NCBI RefSeq assembly: GCF_900182665.1
Contig: NZ_FXTL01000009.1
Span: 1 to 64,000 of the forward strand
DNA length: 64,000 bases
DNA from: Propioniciclava tarda
Lineage (GTDB): Bacteria; Actinomycetota; Actinomycetes; Propionibacteriales; Propionibacteriaceae
Reading direction: 5' to 3'
The notes under the pieces are model-generated. The model made no database searches, was not told the origin of the DNA, and worked only from the letters and a program-made list of their open reading frames with translations. How positions within the stretch are numbered: the stretch's first letter is position 1; each line of letters begins with the position of its first letter. A program made the position numbers and the translations under genes. Of the stretch, positions 1-9,346 are shown in pieces.

Positions 1-462
1 CCTTCACGCAACCCCAGGGCAGGGGCAGGACGATTCGCCATACCCCATCATCCCAAGAACCCAACCATAAAGGAACTAACGACACACACCACTAGAGTCT
101 CCGATCAGTGCCCCAGGCTACCGCCCCCTTCCCCTCGTTCTGGGGCGAGTCATGGGTATATCCAGCGATGCAGTCGAGCGCCTGGCAACTCAGCGCGACT
201 TGACCCACCTCTGGCGTTGAGGGGCGGACTCCCAGAGTGTCATGGCTAGAGCCTTCGAAACCCGGGAGGCCACCTGCCGAGCTTGCGGTCGTCCCACCGC
301 ACTCGAGCGATCTGAGCGGTCGATCCCAGGGGGTGAGACGGGCGAAGGTTGAACTTTCAACGCTCTGTATCGCCCTGTGACAAGGGGTTTCACCTCGCAT
401 CGGCACCGTCGAGAGGCCGCCGACGTGCGACAGGCGCCGCGGCGTCCAATATCGTTCAACTC
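1..462. other. Non-coding region upstream of the sulfate operon
   Basis: No open frame here resembles a protein I know, and codon patterns look random. The first ~120 bases are visibly less GC-rich than the rest of the window. A perfect 14-base palindrome, GTTGAACTTTCAAC, lies at 348-361 and could be an operator for the downstream sulfate operon, but a single copy is weak evidence. No convincing -10/-35 pair was found. The region probably contains the promoter and 5' untranslated leader of the operon that starts with the small leader peptide at 463. Confidence 0.4.
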
Positions 463-549
463 ATGAGCAGCACCAACACCGTCATCCTCGTGGGCCGCGC
501 CCACGTTGATTTCGGTCGCGTTTTGTCTGCCATGTGTCGCGCGTCCTGA
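463..549 (+). CDS. Putative cysteine/sulfur-responsive leader peptide (28 aa)
   Basis: A 28-codon frame starts ATG AGC AGC and ends CGC GCG TCC TGA. Its C-terminal half reads RAHVDFGRVLSAMC, which fits the HVD-x-x-R-x-x-SA-x-C pattern that I recall from short 'putative leader peptide' entries upstream of sulfur genes in Actinobacteria (family recollection, not searched). The only Cys codon (TGT, 535-537) is four codons before the stop and just upstream of the 539-554 hairpin; a terminator-like stem-loop follows at 567-587. This is the geometry expected for ribosome-mediated attenuation: starved for cysteinyl-tRNA, the ribosome would stall at the TGT and alter downstream folding. The ATG has no obvious Shine-Dalgarno sequence, so a downstream internal ATG (532) is an alternative start. 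The gene precedes the sulfate-binding lipoprotein by 114 bases. Confidence 0.6.
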   Translation: MSSTNTVILVGRAHVDFGRVLSAMCRAS

Positions 550-593
550 CGCGCCCGCACCTTTTCGCCGGGCCATCGTCGCCCGGCTCTTTT
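539..593 (+). terminator. Attenuator: leader hairpin plus intrinsic-terminator-like hairpin
   Basis: Two stem-loops follow the leader peptide. The first is GCGCGT-CCTG-ACGCGC (539-554), overlapping the peptide's stop codon. The second is GCCGGGC-catcgtc-GCCCGGC (567-587), a perfect 7-bp stem followed by TCTTTT (588-593), typical of an intrinsic terminator. A competing pairing is possible between GCCCG at 553-557 and CGGGC at 569-573, which shares bases with both hairpins and could serve as an antiterminator when a stalled ribosome covers the first. The structure is seen directly; the regulatory mechanism is inferred. Confidence 0.6.
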
Positions 594-663
594 CATGTCC
601 AGAGCCAATCGGACGCCGCTGGCCCCTGTCCTGCCCAGCTGTCGCTTCACGAAAGGCCCTTCG

Positions 664-1689
664 ATGAACTCCCGTCGCGTCCGCCCGTCCCGCATCGCCG
701 CGCTCGCACTGGCCTGCGCGATGATGCTGACCGGCTGCGCGGGCGGTGGAGCCAGCGACGCCACGGGCGGCGCGTCGGCGTCCACGAAGCCAGGGACGGC
801 GCTGAACGTGTACGCATTCTCCGTAGCCAAACCCGCTTTCGACGCGCTGGGTCAGGGCTACGCCGCCTCGGGCGGCGGGACGGTCCAGGCGTCGTACGGC
901 CCGTCCGGGGACCAGTCACGCAAGGTCGCGGCCGGCGCCCCGGCCGACGTCGTCGCCTTCTCGCTCGCCCCCGATGTCACCCGCCTCGTGACGGCCGGGC
1001 TGGTGGCGTCCGACTGGAATGCCGGCACCCTGCACGGGACGCCGTTCGGCTCGGTCGTCGTGATGGTGGTCCGGAAGGGCAACCCCAAGGGCATCAAGGA
1101 CTGGCCCGACCTGCTCGCGTCCGGGGTGTCGGTGGTGACGCCGAACCCGCTCAGCTCGGGCTCGGCTCAGTGGAATCTGCTCGCCCCTTACGCGGCGGCG
1201 TCCGACGGCGGCAAGAACCCGGCGGCGGGGCTCGCGTACGTGTCCTCCCTTGTCAAGGACCACATCCACAGCCAGCCGGCGTCCGCGGCGGAGGCGTCCG
1301 AGTCGTTCCGCCAGGGTACCGGCGACGTGCTGCTGAGCTACGAGAACGAGGCCATCGCGGCCATCAAGGCCGGGGAGGCGGTCGAGTACGTGGTGCCGCA
1401 CCAGACCTTCAAGATCGAGAACGCGGTCGCGGTCGTCAGCAAGAGCAGCCATCCGGACGCCGCGAGGGCTTTCGTGGCGTACGTCGAGTCGCCGTCCGGC
1501 CAGGAGGCCGTCGCGAGGGCTGGCTACCGGCCGGCGGACGCGTCCGTGCTGGCGGCCCACCCCGAGTTCGTCCAACCCGCCAAGCTCTGGACCATCGCCG
1601 ACCTCGGCGGCTGGCCCGCCGTCACGGCGTCCCTGTTCGACAAGTCGACCGGCGCGATCACCCAGCTGTACTCGAAGGTGACCGGATGA
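664..1689 (+). CDS. sbp: Sulfate-binding lipoprotein of ABC transporter
   Basis: The extracytoplasmic receptor that delivers sulfate (or thiosulfate) to the CysTWA importer. The protein is 341 residues from the ATG at 664, preceded by a purine-rich AAAGG. The N-terminus has an RR-containing basic stretch, a hydrophobic core and a lipobox LTGC with the lipidated Cys at residue 25. The body contains the typical Sbp features, such as NVYAFSVAKPAF near the start, the GPSGDQSRKV anion-binding loop and NPLSSGSAQWN. An in-frame ATG at 595 exists but would place 23 unrelated residues before the signal peptide and overlap the terminator region, so 664 is preferred. It overlaps the cysT start by an ATGA and is the first structural gene of the sulfate operon. 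Expression is probably set by the leader peptide/attenuator upstream. Confidence 0.9.
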   Translation: MNSRRVRPSRIAALALACAMMLTGCAGGGASDATGGASASTKPGTALNVYAFSVAKPAFDALGQGYAASGGGTVQASYGPSGDQSRKVAAGAPADVVAFSLAPDVTRLVTAGLVASDWNAGTLHGTPFGSVVVMVVRKGNPKGIKDWPDLLASGVSVVTPNPLSSGSAQWNLLAPYAAASDGGKNPAAGLAYVSSLVKDHIHSQPASAAEASESFRQGTGDVLLSYENEAIAAIKAGEAVEYVVPHQTFKIENAVAVVSKSSHPDAARAFVAYVESPSGQEAVARAGYRPADASVLAAHPEFVQPAKLWTIADLGGWPAVTASLFDKSTGAITQLYSKVTG

Positions 1690-2663
1690 CCGCCACCTTG
1701 ACCCGACGTCCGGACGCCGCGGCGAACGTCGCGGCGGCGTCCGGTCGGCCTGGGGCCGGTGGACGCCCCGGCCTGGCGGTCGGGGTGGTCGTGCTGTGGC
1801 TGGGCGTCGTGGTGGCGTTGCCGTTGGCGGCGCTGACGGTCGCGTCGTTCGGGGAGGGCGTGGGTGGGTTCGTCCGGGCCGCCACGAGCCCGGGGGCGGT
1901 CGCAGCCTTGCGGACGACTCTGCTGCTGTCGGCAGCGGTGGCGATCCTGAATGCCGTGGTGGGCACGGTGATCGCCTGGGTGCTGGCCCGCGACGAGTTC
2001 CCCGGCAAGCGGATCGTGGACGCCCTCATCGACCTGCCGTTCGCACTGCCGACGATCGTCACGTCGATCGTGCTGCTGTCGCTCTATGGGCCGAACAGCC
2101 CGATCGGCGTCCGGTTGAACGCGACGCCGCTCGGGGTCGCGGTCGCCCTGGCGTTCGTGACGCTGCCCTTCGTGGTGCGATCCGTGCAGCCGGTGCTCGC
2201 CGAGCTCGACCGCGAGGCCGAGGAAGCGGCGGCGTCGCTGGGGGCGTCCAATCTGGTGACCTTCAAGACGGTGATCTGGCCGGCGATCCGTCCGGCGGTG
2301 TTGGGGGGCGCGGCGTTGGCGTTCGCGCGGTCGGTCGGCGAGTTCGGGTCCGTGGCGCTCATCGGCGGCAACCTCCCCGGACGCACCCAGGTGGCCAGCC
2401 AGTACATCGCCCAGCGCATCGAGATCGGCGACCCCGCTGGGGCTGCGGCCGTGTCGGTGACGCTGCTGGCGATCGCCGCGCTGGTGCTGGTGGCGATCCG
2501 GTACGTGACCCGGGATCGACGGGTTACGACGGTGGCGTCGCCAGACCGCTCAGATTCCGACGCCCTGACTGGTTCGCGGGTCAGGTTGGCAGACGTCAAC
2601 GGCGTTTCGCCGTCAGCGCCGGGCCTGAAGAGTGGCTCCCGGGACTCGGGGGGCGTCGGATGA
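1686..2663 (+). CDS. cysT: Sulfate ABC transporter permease CysT
   Basis: An inner-membrane permease that forms the sulfate channel together with CysW. The 325-residue protein has about six hydrophobic segments and the EAA loop of binding-protein-dependent permeases ([21 protein letters not shown], where EAA and G-x(9)-P-type spacing are visible). The conserved [20 protein letters not shown] segment is typical of CysT. ATGA overlap with both neighbours (1686-1689 and 2660-2663) indicates translational coupling. The last ~50 residues after the final membrane segment are low-complexity and unusual for the family; the DNA beneath them contains two hairpins (CCTGAC...GTCAGG and ACGGCG-TTT-CGCCGT at 2599-2613), so the tail may have arisen by read-through into intergenic repeats. 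Confidence 0.93.
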   Translation: MTATLTRRPDAAANVAAASGRPGAGGRPGLAVGVVVLWLGVVVALPLAALTVASFGEGVGGFVRAATSPGAVAALRTTLLLSAAVAILNAVVGTVIAWVLARDEFPGKRIVDALIDLPFALPTIVTSIVLLSLYGPNSPIGVRLNATPLGVAVALAFVTLPFVVRSVQPVLAELDREAEEAAASLGASNLVTFKTVIWPAIRPAVLGGAALAFARSVGEFGSVALIGGNLPGRTQVASQYIAQRIEIGDPAGAAAVSVTLLAIAALVLVAIRYVTRDRRVTTVASPDRSDSDALTGSRVRLADVNGVSPSAPGLKSGSRDSGGVG

Positions 2664-3466
2664 GGCTCTCGACCCCCGCCAGGCTCACCCTGCGCACGAT
2701 CGCGATCGCCTACCTCGCCGTCCTGGTCGTGCTGCCGATCGCCACCGTGCTGACCAAGGCGCTGGGACCGGGCCTCGCGTCCTTCTGGGCCTCGATCACC
2801 ACCCCGGCGGCGATCTCGGCGCTCAACCTGACCCTGCTGATCCTCGCGATCGTCGTGCCGCTGAACGTGATCCTGGGCACGGTCGCCGCGCTGGCCCTCG
2901 TCCGCGGACGCTTCCGCGGCAAGGCGGTCATCCAAACGCTGCTCGACCTGCCGTTCGCCGTGTCGCCGGTGGTCGTGGGTGTGGCCCTGATCTCGCTGTG
3001 GGGCGCGTCCGGCTGGTTCGGCGCCCTCGCCGGTGCGGGCGTCAAGATCGTCTTCGCGGTGCCCGGCATGGTGCTGGCTACGGCATTCGTCACGGTGCCG
3101 TTCGTGGTGCGCGAGCTCGAACCGGTGCTGCGCGAGCTCGGCGACGACCAGGAACAGGCCGCGGCCACCCTCGGCGCGACGCCCTGGCAGACGTTCTGGC
3201 GGATCACCCTGCCGTCGATCCGCTGGGGCCTGCTCTACGGCACCCTGCTCACCATCTCCCGTGGCCTCGGCGAGTACGGCGCGGTGCTGCTGGTCTCGTC
3301 CAACCTGCCCGGCGTGAGCCAGACGCTGACCCTGCTCGTCCATCACCGCTACGTGGACGCCGCCAACGCCTACGGCGCCTACACGGCCGCCACCCTGCTG
3401 ATGGGGCTGTCGCTGGTCACCCTGCTCGCGACCGCCCTGCTCGAACGCTCCCGGAGGACCGCATGA
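2660..3466 (+). CDS. cysW: Sulfate ABC transporter permease CysW
   Basis: The second membrane subunit of the sulfate importer. The 268-residue protein has six predicted membrane segments, the [20 protein letters not shown] segment characteristic of CysW, and an EAA loop ([21 protein letters not shown]) that contacts CysA. The C-terminal part contains [19 protein letters not shown] and the family-typical [10 protein letters not shown] stretch. ATGA overlaps with cysT upstream and cysA downstream show tight coupling. No abnormal features were seen. Confidence 0.95.
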   Translation: MRLSTPARLTLRTIAIAYLAVLVVLPIATVLTKALGPGLASFWASITTPAAISALNLTLLILAIVVPLNVILGTVAALALVRGRFRGKAVIQTLLDLPFAVSPVVVGVALISLWGASGWFGALAGAGVKIVFAVPGMVLATAFVTVPFVVRELEPVLRELGDDQEQAAATLGATPWQTFWRITLPSIRWGLLYGTLLTISRGLGEYGAVLLVSSNLPGVSQTLTLLVHHRYVDAANAYGAYTAATLLMGLSLVTLLATALLERSRRTA

Positions 3467-4560
3467 TCACCGTCACCGGCGCTACCAAGACCTACGGCGC
3501 CTTCCGCGCCCTCGACGACGTCACGCTCGACATCCCCGCAGGCTCGTTGACCGCCCTGCTCGGCCCGTCCGGCTCGGGCAAGTCGACGCTGCTGCGCGCC
3601 CTCGCCGGACTAGAAACCCTGGACGCCGGCCGCGTCACCATCAACGGCATCGACGTCACCGCTGAGCCGCCGCAGCGCCGCGGCATCGGCTTCGTCTTCC
3701 AGCACTATGCCGCCTTCAAGCACCTCACAGTCCGGGAGAACGTGGCGTTCGGCCTAGCCATCCGCAAGAAGCCCAAGCCCCAGACGGACGCCCGGGTCGC
3801 CGAACTGCTCGAGCTGGTGGGCCTCACCGGCCTCGCCGGACGCTTCCCCGATCAGCTCTCCGGAGGCCAGCGCCAGCGCATGGCCCTGGCCCGCGCGCTC
3901 GCGATCGAGCCGTCCGTGCTCCTACTGGACGAGCCCTTCGGCGCCCTGGACGCCCACGTCCGGGCCGACCTTCGGGCCTGGCTGCGGCGGCTCCACGACG
4001 AGGTTCACGTGACGACCGTGCTGGTGACGCACGACCAGGAGGAGGCCCTGGAGGTCGCCGATCGCGTCGCCGTCCTCAATCACGGACGCCTCGAGCAGGT
4101 CGACGAGCCGCTCGCCGTCTACGACCGGCCAGCCAACGCGTTCGTGATGGGCTTCGTCGGATCAGTCGCCCGCCTCGGCGGCGCGCTGGTGCGTCCGCAC
4201 CGGATCGCGCTGCGGCGGCCGGAGGAGTCCAGCGGCGTCGCTTCGAGCGTCCGTTCGACCGCCTCGGCTTCGGTCGGCTCGGCTTCGACAAGCTCCCCGT
4301 CGACGAGCTCAGGAGCCGGAACCGGGACCGGAACCGCGGAGTTCGGCGAAGCGTCCGTCACGGTCGACGCCACCGTCGACCGGATCGCGCGACTGGGCTC
4401 CGAGACAGTAGTCGAACTGCTGGACGCCGACGGCGTCCGGTTCGTTGCGCGGCTCAACCGTGCCGACAGCGAGAGACTCGGACTGGCGCGCGGTGAGCGC
4501 GTCTCGGCCTCGGCCCCCCTCGACCCTGCGACCGCCGACTTCGGCGACTACGTCATCTGA
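3463..4560 (+). CDS. cysA: Sulfate ABC transporter ATP-binding protein CysA
   Basis: The ATPase that powers sulfate import. The 365-residue protein has Walker [11 protein letters not shown]-loop [14 protein letters not shown], signature [15 protein letters not shown], Walker [12 protein letters not shown] and H-loop LVTHDQEEA. The C-terminal TOBE-like regulatory region (about residues 225-365) carries a Ser/Thr/Gly-rich low-complexity segment at about residues 255-290. That segment corresponds in the DNA to the CTTCGACAAGCTC-type repeat (4282-4313), so the repeat has been inserted in frame between the nucleotide-binding domain and the TOBE strands. It begins by ATGA overlap with cysW; the sulfite reductase gene follows after 13 bases. 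Confidence 0.94.
   Translation: MITVTGATKTYGAFRALDDVTLDIPAGSLTALLGPSGSGKSTLLRALAGLETLDAGRVTINGIDVTAEPPQRRGIGFVFQHYAAFKHLTVRENVAFGLAIRKKPKPQTDARVAELLELVGLTGLAGRFPDQLSGGQRQRMALARALAIEPSVLLLDEPFGALDAHVRADLRAWLRRLHDEVHVTTVLVTHDQEEALEVADRVAVLNHGRLEQVDEPLAVYDRPANAFVMGFVGSVARLGGALVRPHRIALRRPEESSGVASSVRSTASASVGSASTSSPSTSSGAGTGTGTAEFGEASVTVDATVDRIARLGSETVVELLDADGVRFVARLNRADSERLGLARGERVSASAPLDPATADFGDYVI
4282..4313. repeat. CTTCGACAAGCTC repeat inside cysA
   Basis: GCTTCGACAAGCTC is followed after three bases by a variant, GTCGACGAGCTCAGG. It lies in the linker between the ATPase and TOBE parts of CysA and is translated as a Ser/Thr-rich string ([10 protein letters not shown]). One of at least nine loci of this repeat family in the window; the reading frame is preserved. 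Confidence 0.75.
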
Positions 4561-4573
4561 AGGAAGGACAGCG

Positions 4574-6244
4574 ATGACCACGACGACCAAGAGCAACGGC
4601 CAGTGGGCCGTTGACGGGCGCGCACCGCTCAATCCGAACGAGGTGTTCAAGGCGGCGGACGGGCGTCCACTGGACGTCCGCGAGCGGGTCGAGAAGATCT
4701 ATGCGGTCGAGGGCTTCGACTCGATCCCGGACGAGGACCTGCACGGACGCCTCCGCTGGTGGGGCCTGTACACGCAGCGCAAGCAGGGGATCGACGGCGG
4801 ACGCACCGGCTCGCTGGGCCCGGATGAACTCTCGGATCGCTACTTCATGATGCGCGTGCGCTCGGACGGGGGCGCGCTCACCACCGAGCAGCTGCGCGTC
4901 ATCGGACGCATCAGCGAGGAGTTCGCCCGTAACACCGCGGACGTCTCGGATCGCCAGAACATCCAGCTGCACTGGATCGAAATCGAGGCCGTGCCCGAGA
5001 TCTGGCGCCGCCTCGAAGCTGTCGGGCTGATGACGACCGAGGCCTGCGGCGACACCCCCCGCGTGATCCTCGGCTCGCCGCTCGCGGGCGTGGCCGCGGA
5101 CGAGATCATCGACCCGACGCCGGCGATCCGCGAGATCGTCGACACCTACATCGGCGACCCCGAGTTGGCCAACCTGCCCCGCAAGTTCAAGACGGCGATC
5201 ACGGGGCATCCGAGCCTCGACGTGGTGCACGAGATCAACGACCTCTCGCTGGTCGGCGTGGTGCATCCCGAGCTGGGTCCGGGCTACGACCTCTGGGTCG
5301 GCGGCGGACTCTCGACGGCCCCCCGGCTGGCCGAGCGGCTCGGCGCCTTCGTGCCGCCCGAGCGGGCGGCTGAGGTCTGGTACGGAGTGGTCCGACTGTT
5401 CCGTGACTACGGGTATCGCCGCCTGCGCAACAAGGCGCGGCTCAAGTTCCTGCTGGCCGACTGGGGGACTGCTCGGTTCCGCGAGGTGCTGGAGAGCGAG
5501 TTCCTGGACGCCCCCCTGCCGGATGGTCCCGCGCCCGCGCCGTCCACGTCGCCGGGCGATCACGTCGGTGTCCATGAGCAGAAAGATGGACGCCGTTACG
5601 TCGGCTTGGCGCCGACGGTCGGACGCCTGTCCGGCTTGTCCCTGCTGGCGCTGGCGGACGCGGCGGAGGCGTCCGGATCGAGCAGGCTGCGCCTGACGCC
5701 GCACCAGAAGCTGGTCGTCCTGGATGTCGAGCCCGAGAAGGTGGACGCCCTCCTGGCCGCCGCCGCGCCGCTCGGGCTCACGGCGAACCCGTCGCCGTTT
5801 CGGCGGCACACCATGGCGTGCACCGGCATCGAGTACTGCAAGCTCGCGTTCGTCAACACCAAGGACACCGCGCGCGAGACGATCGCTGAATTGGAGTCGC
5901 GGTTGGCGGGGGTCGAGCTCGACACCCCGATCTCGCTGCACGTGAACGGCTGCCCGAACTCGTGCGCCCGCATCCAGGTCGCCGACATCGGACTCAAGGG
6001 TCAGGTCGCCAAGGCCGCGGACGGCTCGGACGAGTTCGCGTTCCAGGTGCACCTGGGTGGCGGGCTGGCGTCGGACGAGCGCGATGAGGCCGGGCTCGGA
6101 CGCACCGTGCGCGGGCTGAAGGTGCTGGCGTCCGACCTTCCCGACTACGTGGAACGCGTGGTGCGCGGGTTCGTCGCCGAGCGCGAGGCGGGCGAGACGT
6201 TCTCCACGTGGGTCGCCCGAGCGGACGAGGGGGCGTTGCGATGA
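4574..6244 (+). CDS. sir: Ferredoxin-dependent assimilatory sulfite reductase
   Basis: Reduces sulfite to sulfide with six electrons from ferredoxin, using siroheme and a [4Fe-4S] cluster. The 556-residue length matches the monomeric actinobacterial/plant-type enzyme. The four cluster/siroheme cysteines are visible as C416 and C422 (ACTGIEYC) and C460 and C464 (NGCPNSC). The first sulfite/nitrite reductase ferredoxin-like half carries LSDRYFMMRVR and DVSDRQNIQLHW, and TTEACGDTPR contains a Cys at the position that forms a Tyr-Cys crosslink in the Mycobacterium enzyme (recalled). ATG 4574 has a strong AGGAAGGA site. The stop overlaps the start of cysH. It cannot be excluded that nitrite is also a substrate, but the sulfur context makes sulfite the likely one. 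Confidence 0.93.
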   Translation: MTTTTKSNGQWAVDGRAPLNPNEVFKAADGRPLDVRERVEKIYAVEGFDSIPDEDLHGRLRWWGLYTQRKQGIDGGRTGSLGPDELSDRYFMMRVRSDGGALTTEQLRVIGRISEEFARNTADVSDRQNIQLHWIEIEAVPEIWRRLEAVGLMTTEACGDTPRVILGSPLAGVAADEIIDPTPAIREIVDTYIGDPELANLPRKFKTAITGHPSLDVVHEINDLSLVGVVHPELGPGYDLWVGGGLSTAPRLAERLGAFVPPERAAEVWYGVVRLFRDYGYRRLRNKARLKFLLADWGTARFREVLESEFLDAPLPDGPAPAPSTSPGDHVGVHEQKDGRRYVGLAPTVGRLSGLSLLALADAAEASGSSRLRLTPHQKLVVLDVEPEKVDALLAAAAPLGLTANPSPFRRHTMACTGIEYCKLAFVNTKDTARETIAELESRLAGVELDTPISLHVNGCPNSCARIQVADIGLKGQVAKAADGSDEFAFQVHLGGGLASDERDEAGLGRTVRGLKVLASDLPDYVERVVRGFVAEREAGETFSTWVARADEGALR

Positions 6245-7128
6245 GCAACCACGTGCTCCCGGTCCCGGTCCCTGAGCTTGTCGAAGGGGAGCTTGTCGAA
6301 GGGGCTTCGACAAGCTCAGCCAACGGGGGGCTCGTCGGAGGGGAGCCAGCCGCCGATCCGTTCGCGCCGCACGGTCCCGGACGCGCCCGAACGGAGGCCG
6401 ACCTGCACGACCTCGCGGCGCAGGGCGCCGAGCGGTTCGCCGACGCGAACACCGCCGGACGTGACCCCGAAACCGTCGCCCGCGAGGTCCTCGCCTGGGC
6501 GTCCCAGACGTTCGGCACGAGCATCGCCGTCGCCTGCTCCATGGCCGGCGACACGGTCGTGGCGCACCTGGCGGCGCAGGCGTCCCCGGGGGTCGACGTG
6601 CTGTTCCTGCAGACCGGCTACCACTTCCCCGAGACCATCGGCACCCGGGATGCCCTTGCGGCGACGATCGACGCCCACGTCATCGACGTCCTGCCTCGCC
6701 AGAGCGTCGCCGAGCAGGACGCGACGCACGGCCCGAAGCTCCACGACCGCGACCCCAGCCTGTGCTGCGCCCTCCGCAAGACCGAGCCGATCAACCGCGA
6801 GTTGGCGTCCTACGAGGCCTGGATCACCGGCCTGCGCCGCGAGGACTCGCCGCTCCGCGCCGCCACCGCACTCGTCGAATGGGACGCCGTTCACGCCATG
6901 GTGAAGATCAACCCGATCGCCACCTGGACCTTCGATCAGCTCGCCGACTACGCCGGACGCCACGCCGTCCCGATCAACCTGCTGCTCGGCGAGGGCTACC
7001 CGTCGATCGGCTGCGCCCCCTGCACCCGACCCGTCGCGCCCGGCGAAGACCCCCGCGCCGGACGCTGGGCCGGACTCGCCAAGACCGAATGCGGACTCCA
7101 CGTCGCCCCGACCTCCAAGGACGCCTGA
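6241..7128 (+). CDS. cysH: Fe-S type adenylylsulfate (APS) reductase
   Basis: Reduces APS to sulfite with thioredoxin. The 295-residue protein belongs to the PAPS/APS reductase family; it has the cluster cysteines C175-C176 (SLCCALRK) and C258/C261 (GCAPC) plus the catalytic Cys284 in KTECGLH. These mark it as the [4Fe-4S] APS-using form, consistent with the absence of an APS kinase in the operon. Residues about 10-27 ([18 protein letters not shown]) are encoded by the CTTCGACAAGCTC-type repeat and explain why the N-terminus is longer than the usual ~240 residues. The ATG overlaps the sir stop (ATGA), and cysD begins at the last base of this gene's stop codon. Confidence 0.93.
   Translation: MSNHVLPVPVPELVEGELVEGASTSSANGGLVGGEPAADPFAPHGPGRARTEADLHDLAAQGAERFADANTAGRDPETVAREVLAWASQTFGTSIAVACSMAGDTVVAHLAAQASPGVDVLFLQTGYHFPETIGTRDALAATIDAHVIDVLPRQSVAEQDATHGPKLHDRDPSLCCALRKTEPINRELASYEAWITGLRREDSPLRAATALVEWDAVHAMVKINPIATWTFDQLADYAGRHAVPINLLLGEGYPSIGCAPCTRPVAPGEDPRAGRWAGLAKTECGLHVAPTSKDA
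6270..6321. repeat. GAGCTTGTCGAAG/CTTCGACAAGCTC repeat in cysH 5' end
   Basis: Two direct GAGCTTGTCGAAGGGG copies are followed by the inverted copy GGCTTCGACAAGCTCAGCC, so the segment could fold into a hairpin. It is translated in frame as the N-terminal extension of CysH. Confidence 0.8.
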
Positions 7129-8057
7129 TGCCCCCGACCACGACGCAGGCCGCGCCGGCGGCGTCCGCGCTCGATCAACTGACCCTGCTGGAAGCCGAAG
7201 GGATCCACATCATCCGCGAAATCGTCGCGGAGTTGGAGCGGCCGGTGCTGCTGTTCTCCGGCGGCAAAGACTCGGTCGTCATGCTGCACCTGGCGCGTAA
7301 GGCGTTCTGGCCGGGGCCGATCCCGTTCCCGGTGCTGCACGTCGACACCGGCCACAACTTCGCCGAGGTGCTGGCCTACCGCGACGCCGTCGTCGCCGAG
7401 CTCGGGCTGCGGCTGATCGTGGCGCGCGTCCAGGACTACATCGACGACGGACGCCTCCTGGAGCGTCCGGACGGGACGCGTAACCCGCTGCAGACCGTCC
7501 CGCTGCTGGACGCCATCGTCGACGGCCGCTTCGACGCGGTCTTCGGGGGTGGACGCCGCGACGAGGAGAAGGCGCGCGCCAAGGAGCGCGTCGTGAGCCT
7601 GCGCGACGAGTTCGGGCAGTGGGATCCGCGCAACCAGCGTCCTGAGCTGTGGAGCCTCTACAACCCGCGGCATCGTCCGGGTGAGCACGTGCGCGTCTTC
7701 CCGCTCTCGAACTGGACCGAGCTCGACGTCTGGCGCTACATCGAGCGCGAGCGAATCGCCTTGCCAGAGCTGTATTACGCCCACCAGCGCGACGTCTTCC
7801 GCCGCGACGGGATGTGGCTCGCGGCGTCCGAGCTGCTGCCGCTACGTCCGGGAGAGACGGTCGAGCGCAGGGTCGTCCGGTACCGGACCGTCGGCGACAT
7901 CTCGTGCACGGGAGCCGTCGAGTCGGACGCCGCGTCCGTCGCCGACGTCATCGCCGAGGTCGCCGCCGTCCGGATCACCGAGCGCGGCGCGACCCGCGCC
8001 GACGACCGCCTGACCGAGGCCGCCATGGAAGACCGCAAGAAGGAGGGCTACTTCTGA
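7128..8057 (+). CDS. cysD: Sulfate adenylyltransferase subunit 2 (CysD)
   Basis: The catalytic subunit of ATP sulfurylase, forming APS from sulfate and ATP together with the GTPase CysN. The 309-residue protein has the PP-loop LLFSGGKDSVVMLHL, the VLHVDTGHNFAEV motif, the FDAVFGGGRRDEEKARAKER segment and the FPLSNWTELDVWRYI motif that are diagnostic of CysD. The C-terminus DRLTEAAMEDRKKEGYF is typical. TGATG junctions (one-base overlap) at both ends show coupling with cysH and cysN. Confidence 0.96.
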   Translation: MPPTTTQAAPAASALDQLTLLEAEGIHIIREIVAELERPVLLFSGGKDSVVMLHLARKAFWPGPIPFPVLHVDTGHNFAEVLAYRDAVVAELGLRLIVARVQDYIDDGRLLERPDGTRNPLQTVPLLDAIVDGRFDAVFGGGRRDEEKARAKERVVSLRDEFGQWDPRNQRPELWSLYNPRHRPGEHVRVFPLSNWTELDVWRYIERERIALPELYYAHQRDVFRRDGMWLAASELLPLRPGETVERRVVRYRTVGDISCTGAVESDAASVADVIAEVAAVRITERGATRADDRLTEAAMEDRKKEGYF

Positions 8058-9346
8058 TGAGCACCCTGTTGAGGCTGGCCACCGCCGGCTCGGTCGACGA
8101 CGGCAAGTCCACCCTCGTCGGACGGCTCCTGTACGACAGCAAGTCCGTGCTCGCCGACCAGTTGGACGCCGTCCGCCGCGTCAGCGAGGACAAGGGACTC
8201 GGCCACGTCGACCTGGCGCTGCTGACCGACGGACTGCGCGCCGAGCGCGAGCAGGGCATCACGATCGACGTCGCCTACCGGTATTTCGCCACGCCGAGGC
8301 GGGCGTTCATCCTCGCCGACTGCCCGGGGCACGTGCAGTACACGCGCAACACGGTGACCGGCTCATCGACGGCCGACGTGCTCGTGCTGCTGGTCGACGT
8401 GCGCAAGGGCGTCCTGGAGCAGACGCGTCGGCACCTGTCGGTCGGACGCCTGCTCCGCGTCCCGCACGTGATCCTGGCCGTGAACAAGATCGACCTGGTC
8501 GACTACTCGGCCGACGCCTACGAGGCCGTCGCCGAGCAGGCTCGCGCGCTGGCGTCCGGACTGGGGGTCGACCTGCACACGATCCCGGTCTCGGCGCTCG
8601 CGGGCGACAACATCGTGGAGCGGTCGGAGCGGACGCCGTGGTACGCGGGTCCGTCGCTGCTGGAGTTGCTGGAGACGCTGTCGCCCGAGGACGTGGCGGA
8701 CGCCGACTTCCGCTTCCCCGTGCAGCTGACGATCAGGCCGCAGGCGGCGGCGTCCGGGTTCGAGGAGTACCGCGGCTACGCGGGCCGCATCTCCTCGGGG
8801 CGGGTCGCCGTGGGCGACGAGGTGGTGGCGCTGCCGTCCGGACGCCGCACGCGCGTGGTGGGCATCGACCTGTTCGGCGAGGAGCTTCCGGACGCCGTCG
8901 CGCCGTTGTCGGTGACCCTGCGGTTGGCGGATGAGCTCGACCTGGCGCGCGGCGAGGTGCTCGCGTCCGGGACGCCCGTCGAGCCGACTCAGGACTTGGA
9001 CGGAACCGTGGCTTGGCTAGGGATGAGACCGCTGCGGGCGGGCGCGCGTGTGCTGCTCAAGCACGGCACGAAGACGGTTCAGGCGATGGTCCGCGGGGTG
9101 CACGGACGGCTGGATCTCGACACGCTGACGCCGGTTGCGGCCGCTGCGCTGGAGCTCAACGACATCGGACGCGTCGAGCTGCGGCTCGCGTCCCCGATCG
9201 CGGCGGAGGAGTACGCCTCATCCCGGACCGGCGGGTCGTTCCTGCTGATCGACCCGCAGACCGGCGAGAACCTGGCGGCGGGGATGATCCGGGCCACGAA
9301 CGTGGACGCCTTCGCCGCCGGCGACCAGCTGGACTGGGTGATCTGA
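8057..9346 (+). CDS. cysN: Sulfate adenylyltransferase subunit 1, GTPase (CysN)
   Basis: The regulatory GTPase of ATP sulfurylase; GTP hydrolysis drives APS synthesis. The 429-residue EF-Tu-like protein shows G1 [10 protein letters not shown]3 DCPGHVQY, G4 NKID and a G5-like SAL. It lacks the C-terminal APS kinase domain found in the CysNC fusion of mycobacteria, which fits direct use of APS by the Fe-S CysH. It is coupled to cysD by TGATG and abuts the next gene (TGA directly followed by ATG). Confidence 0.96.
   Translation: MSTLLRLATAGSVDDGKSTLVGRLLYDSKSVLADQLDAVRRVSEDKGLGHVDLALLTDGLRAEREQGITIDVAYRYFATPRRAFILADCPGHVQYTRNTVTGSSTADVLVLLVDVRKGVLEQTRRHLSVGRLLRVPHVILAVNKIDLVDYSADAYEAVAEQARALASGLGVDLHTIPVSALAGDNIVERSERTPWYAGPSLLELLETLSPEDVADADFRFPVQLTIRPQAAASGFEEYRGYAGRISSGRVAVGDEVVALPSGRRTRVVGIDLFGEELPDAVAPLSVTLRLADELDLARGEVLASGTPVEPTQDLDGTVAWLGMRPLRAGARVLLKHGTKTVQAMVRGVHGRLDLDTLTPVAAAALELNDIGRVELRLASPIAAEEYASSRTGGSFLLIDPQTGENLAAGMIRATNVDAFAAGDQLDWVI

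Noticed and set aside
595-664. Earlier ATG at 595 for the sulfate-binding protein
   Set aside because: It would place 23 unrelated residues before the signal peptide and begin just after the terminator; ATG 664 with lipobox and AAAGG site is better.
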